Source of the DNA: CAZHDI01 sp964531285
Lineage (GTDB): Bacteria > Pseudomonadota > Alphaproteobacteria > JAJFIK01
NCBI GenBank assembly: GCA_964531285.1
Contig: CAZHDI010000137.1
Span: 1-6,416, forward strand
Length of the DNA: 6,416 bases
Reading direction: 5' to 3'
Part shown: one piece after another, positions 6,387 through 6,416 of the stretch
Numbering within the stretch: the first letter of the stretch is position 1
Layout: each line of letters opens with the position of its first letter
The notes under the pieces: model-generated
Told to the model about the DNA's origin: nothing
Databases searched by the model: none
Seen by the model: only the letters and a program-made list of their open reading frames with translations
Program-made: the position numbers and the translations under genes

Positions 6387-6416
6387 TGCGCTGGACGCTG
6401 GCGTCGCTCCCGCGAA
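6386..6416 (+). CDS. Possible start of a downstream gene overlapping the mlaC stop (partial)
   Basis: The mlaC stop TGA (6384-6386) shares its A with an ATG (6386-6388), giving TGATG. This arrangement is typical of translationally coupled genes. The frame reads MRWTLASLPR and is open to the window edge. Ten residues are too few to name a family, and no good ribosome binding site lies close upstream, so coupling would have to drive initiation. Confidence 0.35.
   Translation, partial: MRWTLASLPR

Overview
This window is GC-rich, densely coded DNA that looks chromosomal. The gene families suggest an alphaproteobacterium: an ArsR/methyltransferase fusion directly upstream of metF, a MetH resembling rhizobial forms around the cobalamin cap, and an mlaA/mlaC-like pair. 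The order cannot be fixed from the sequence alone. I see no mobile element, CRISPR array, tRNA or rRNA.

Left two thirds, minus strand (about 4334 down to 1): a methionine-cycle operon read right to left. A regulator with an ArsR-type winged helix fused to a SAM-dependent methyltransferase domain (4252-3239) is followed after 2 nt by metF (3236-2349), and after 64 nt by metH (from 2284). MetF makes 5-methyl-tetrahydrofolate and MetH uses it to methylate homocysteine. An AT-rich 22-bp inverted repeat (4313-4334) upstream of the regulator is the obvious candidate operator for the whole operon.

The most notable feature is in metH. The frame carries complete homocysteine and methyl-folate domains (649 codons), then meets an in-frame TAG (335-337) in the linker before the cobalamin module. 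Past the TAG the same frame stays open to the window edge and encodes a well-conserved cobalamin cap domain. There is no frameshift. One key cap residue (Phe708 in E. coli numbering) is replaced by Leu, encoded by TTA. The gene may be truncated, split, read through, or affected by an assembly error.

Right third, plus strand (4545-6386): an MlaA/VacJ-family protein, a 201-bp gap with a GC-rich hairpin, then an MlaC-family periplasmic protein, and the possible first codons of a third gene overlapping the mlaC stop (TGATG). These belong to the phospholipid-transport pathway that maintains outer-membrane lipid asymmetry. The MlaA protein has no cysteine at all, so it cannot be a lipoprotein like the E. 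coli one. It also carries an acidic pentad-repeat linker after its signal peptide. The two gene groups are divergently transcribed from the 4253-4544 intergenic region.
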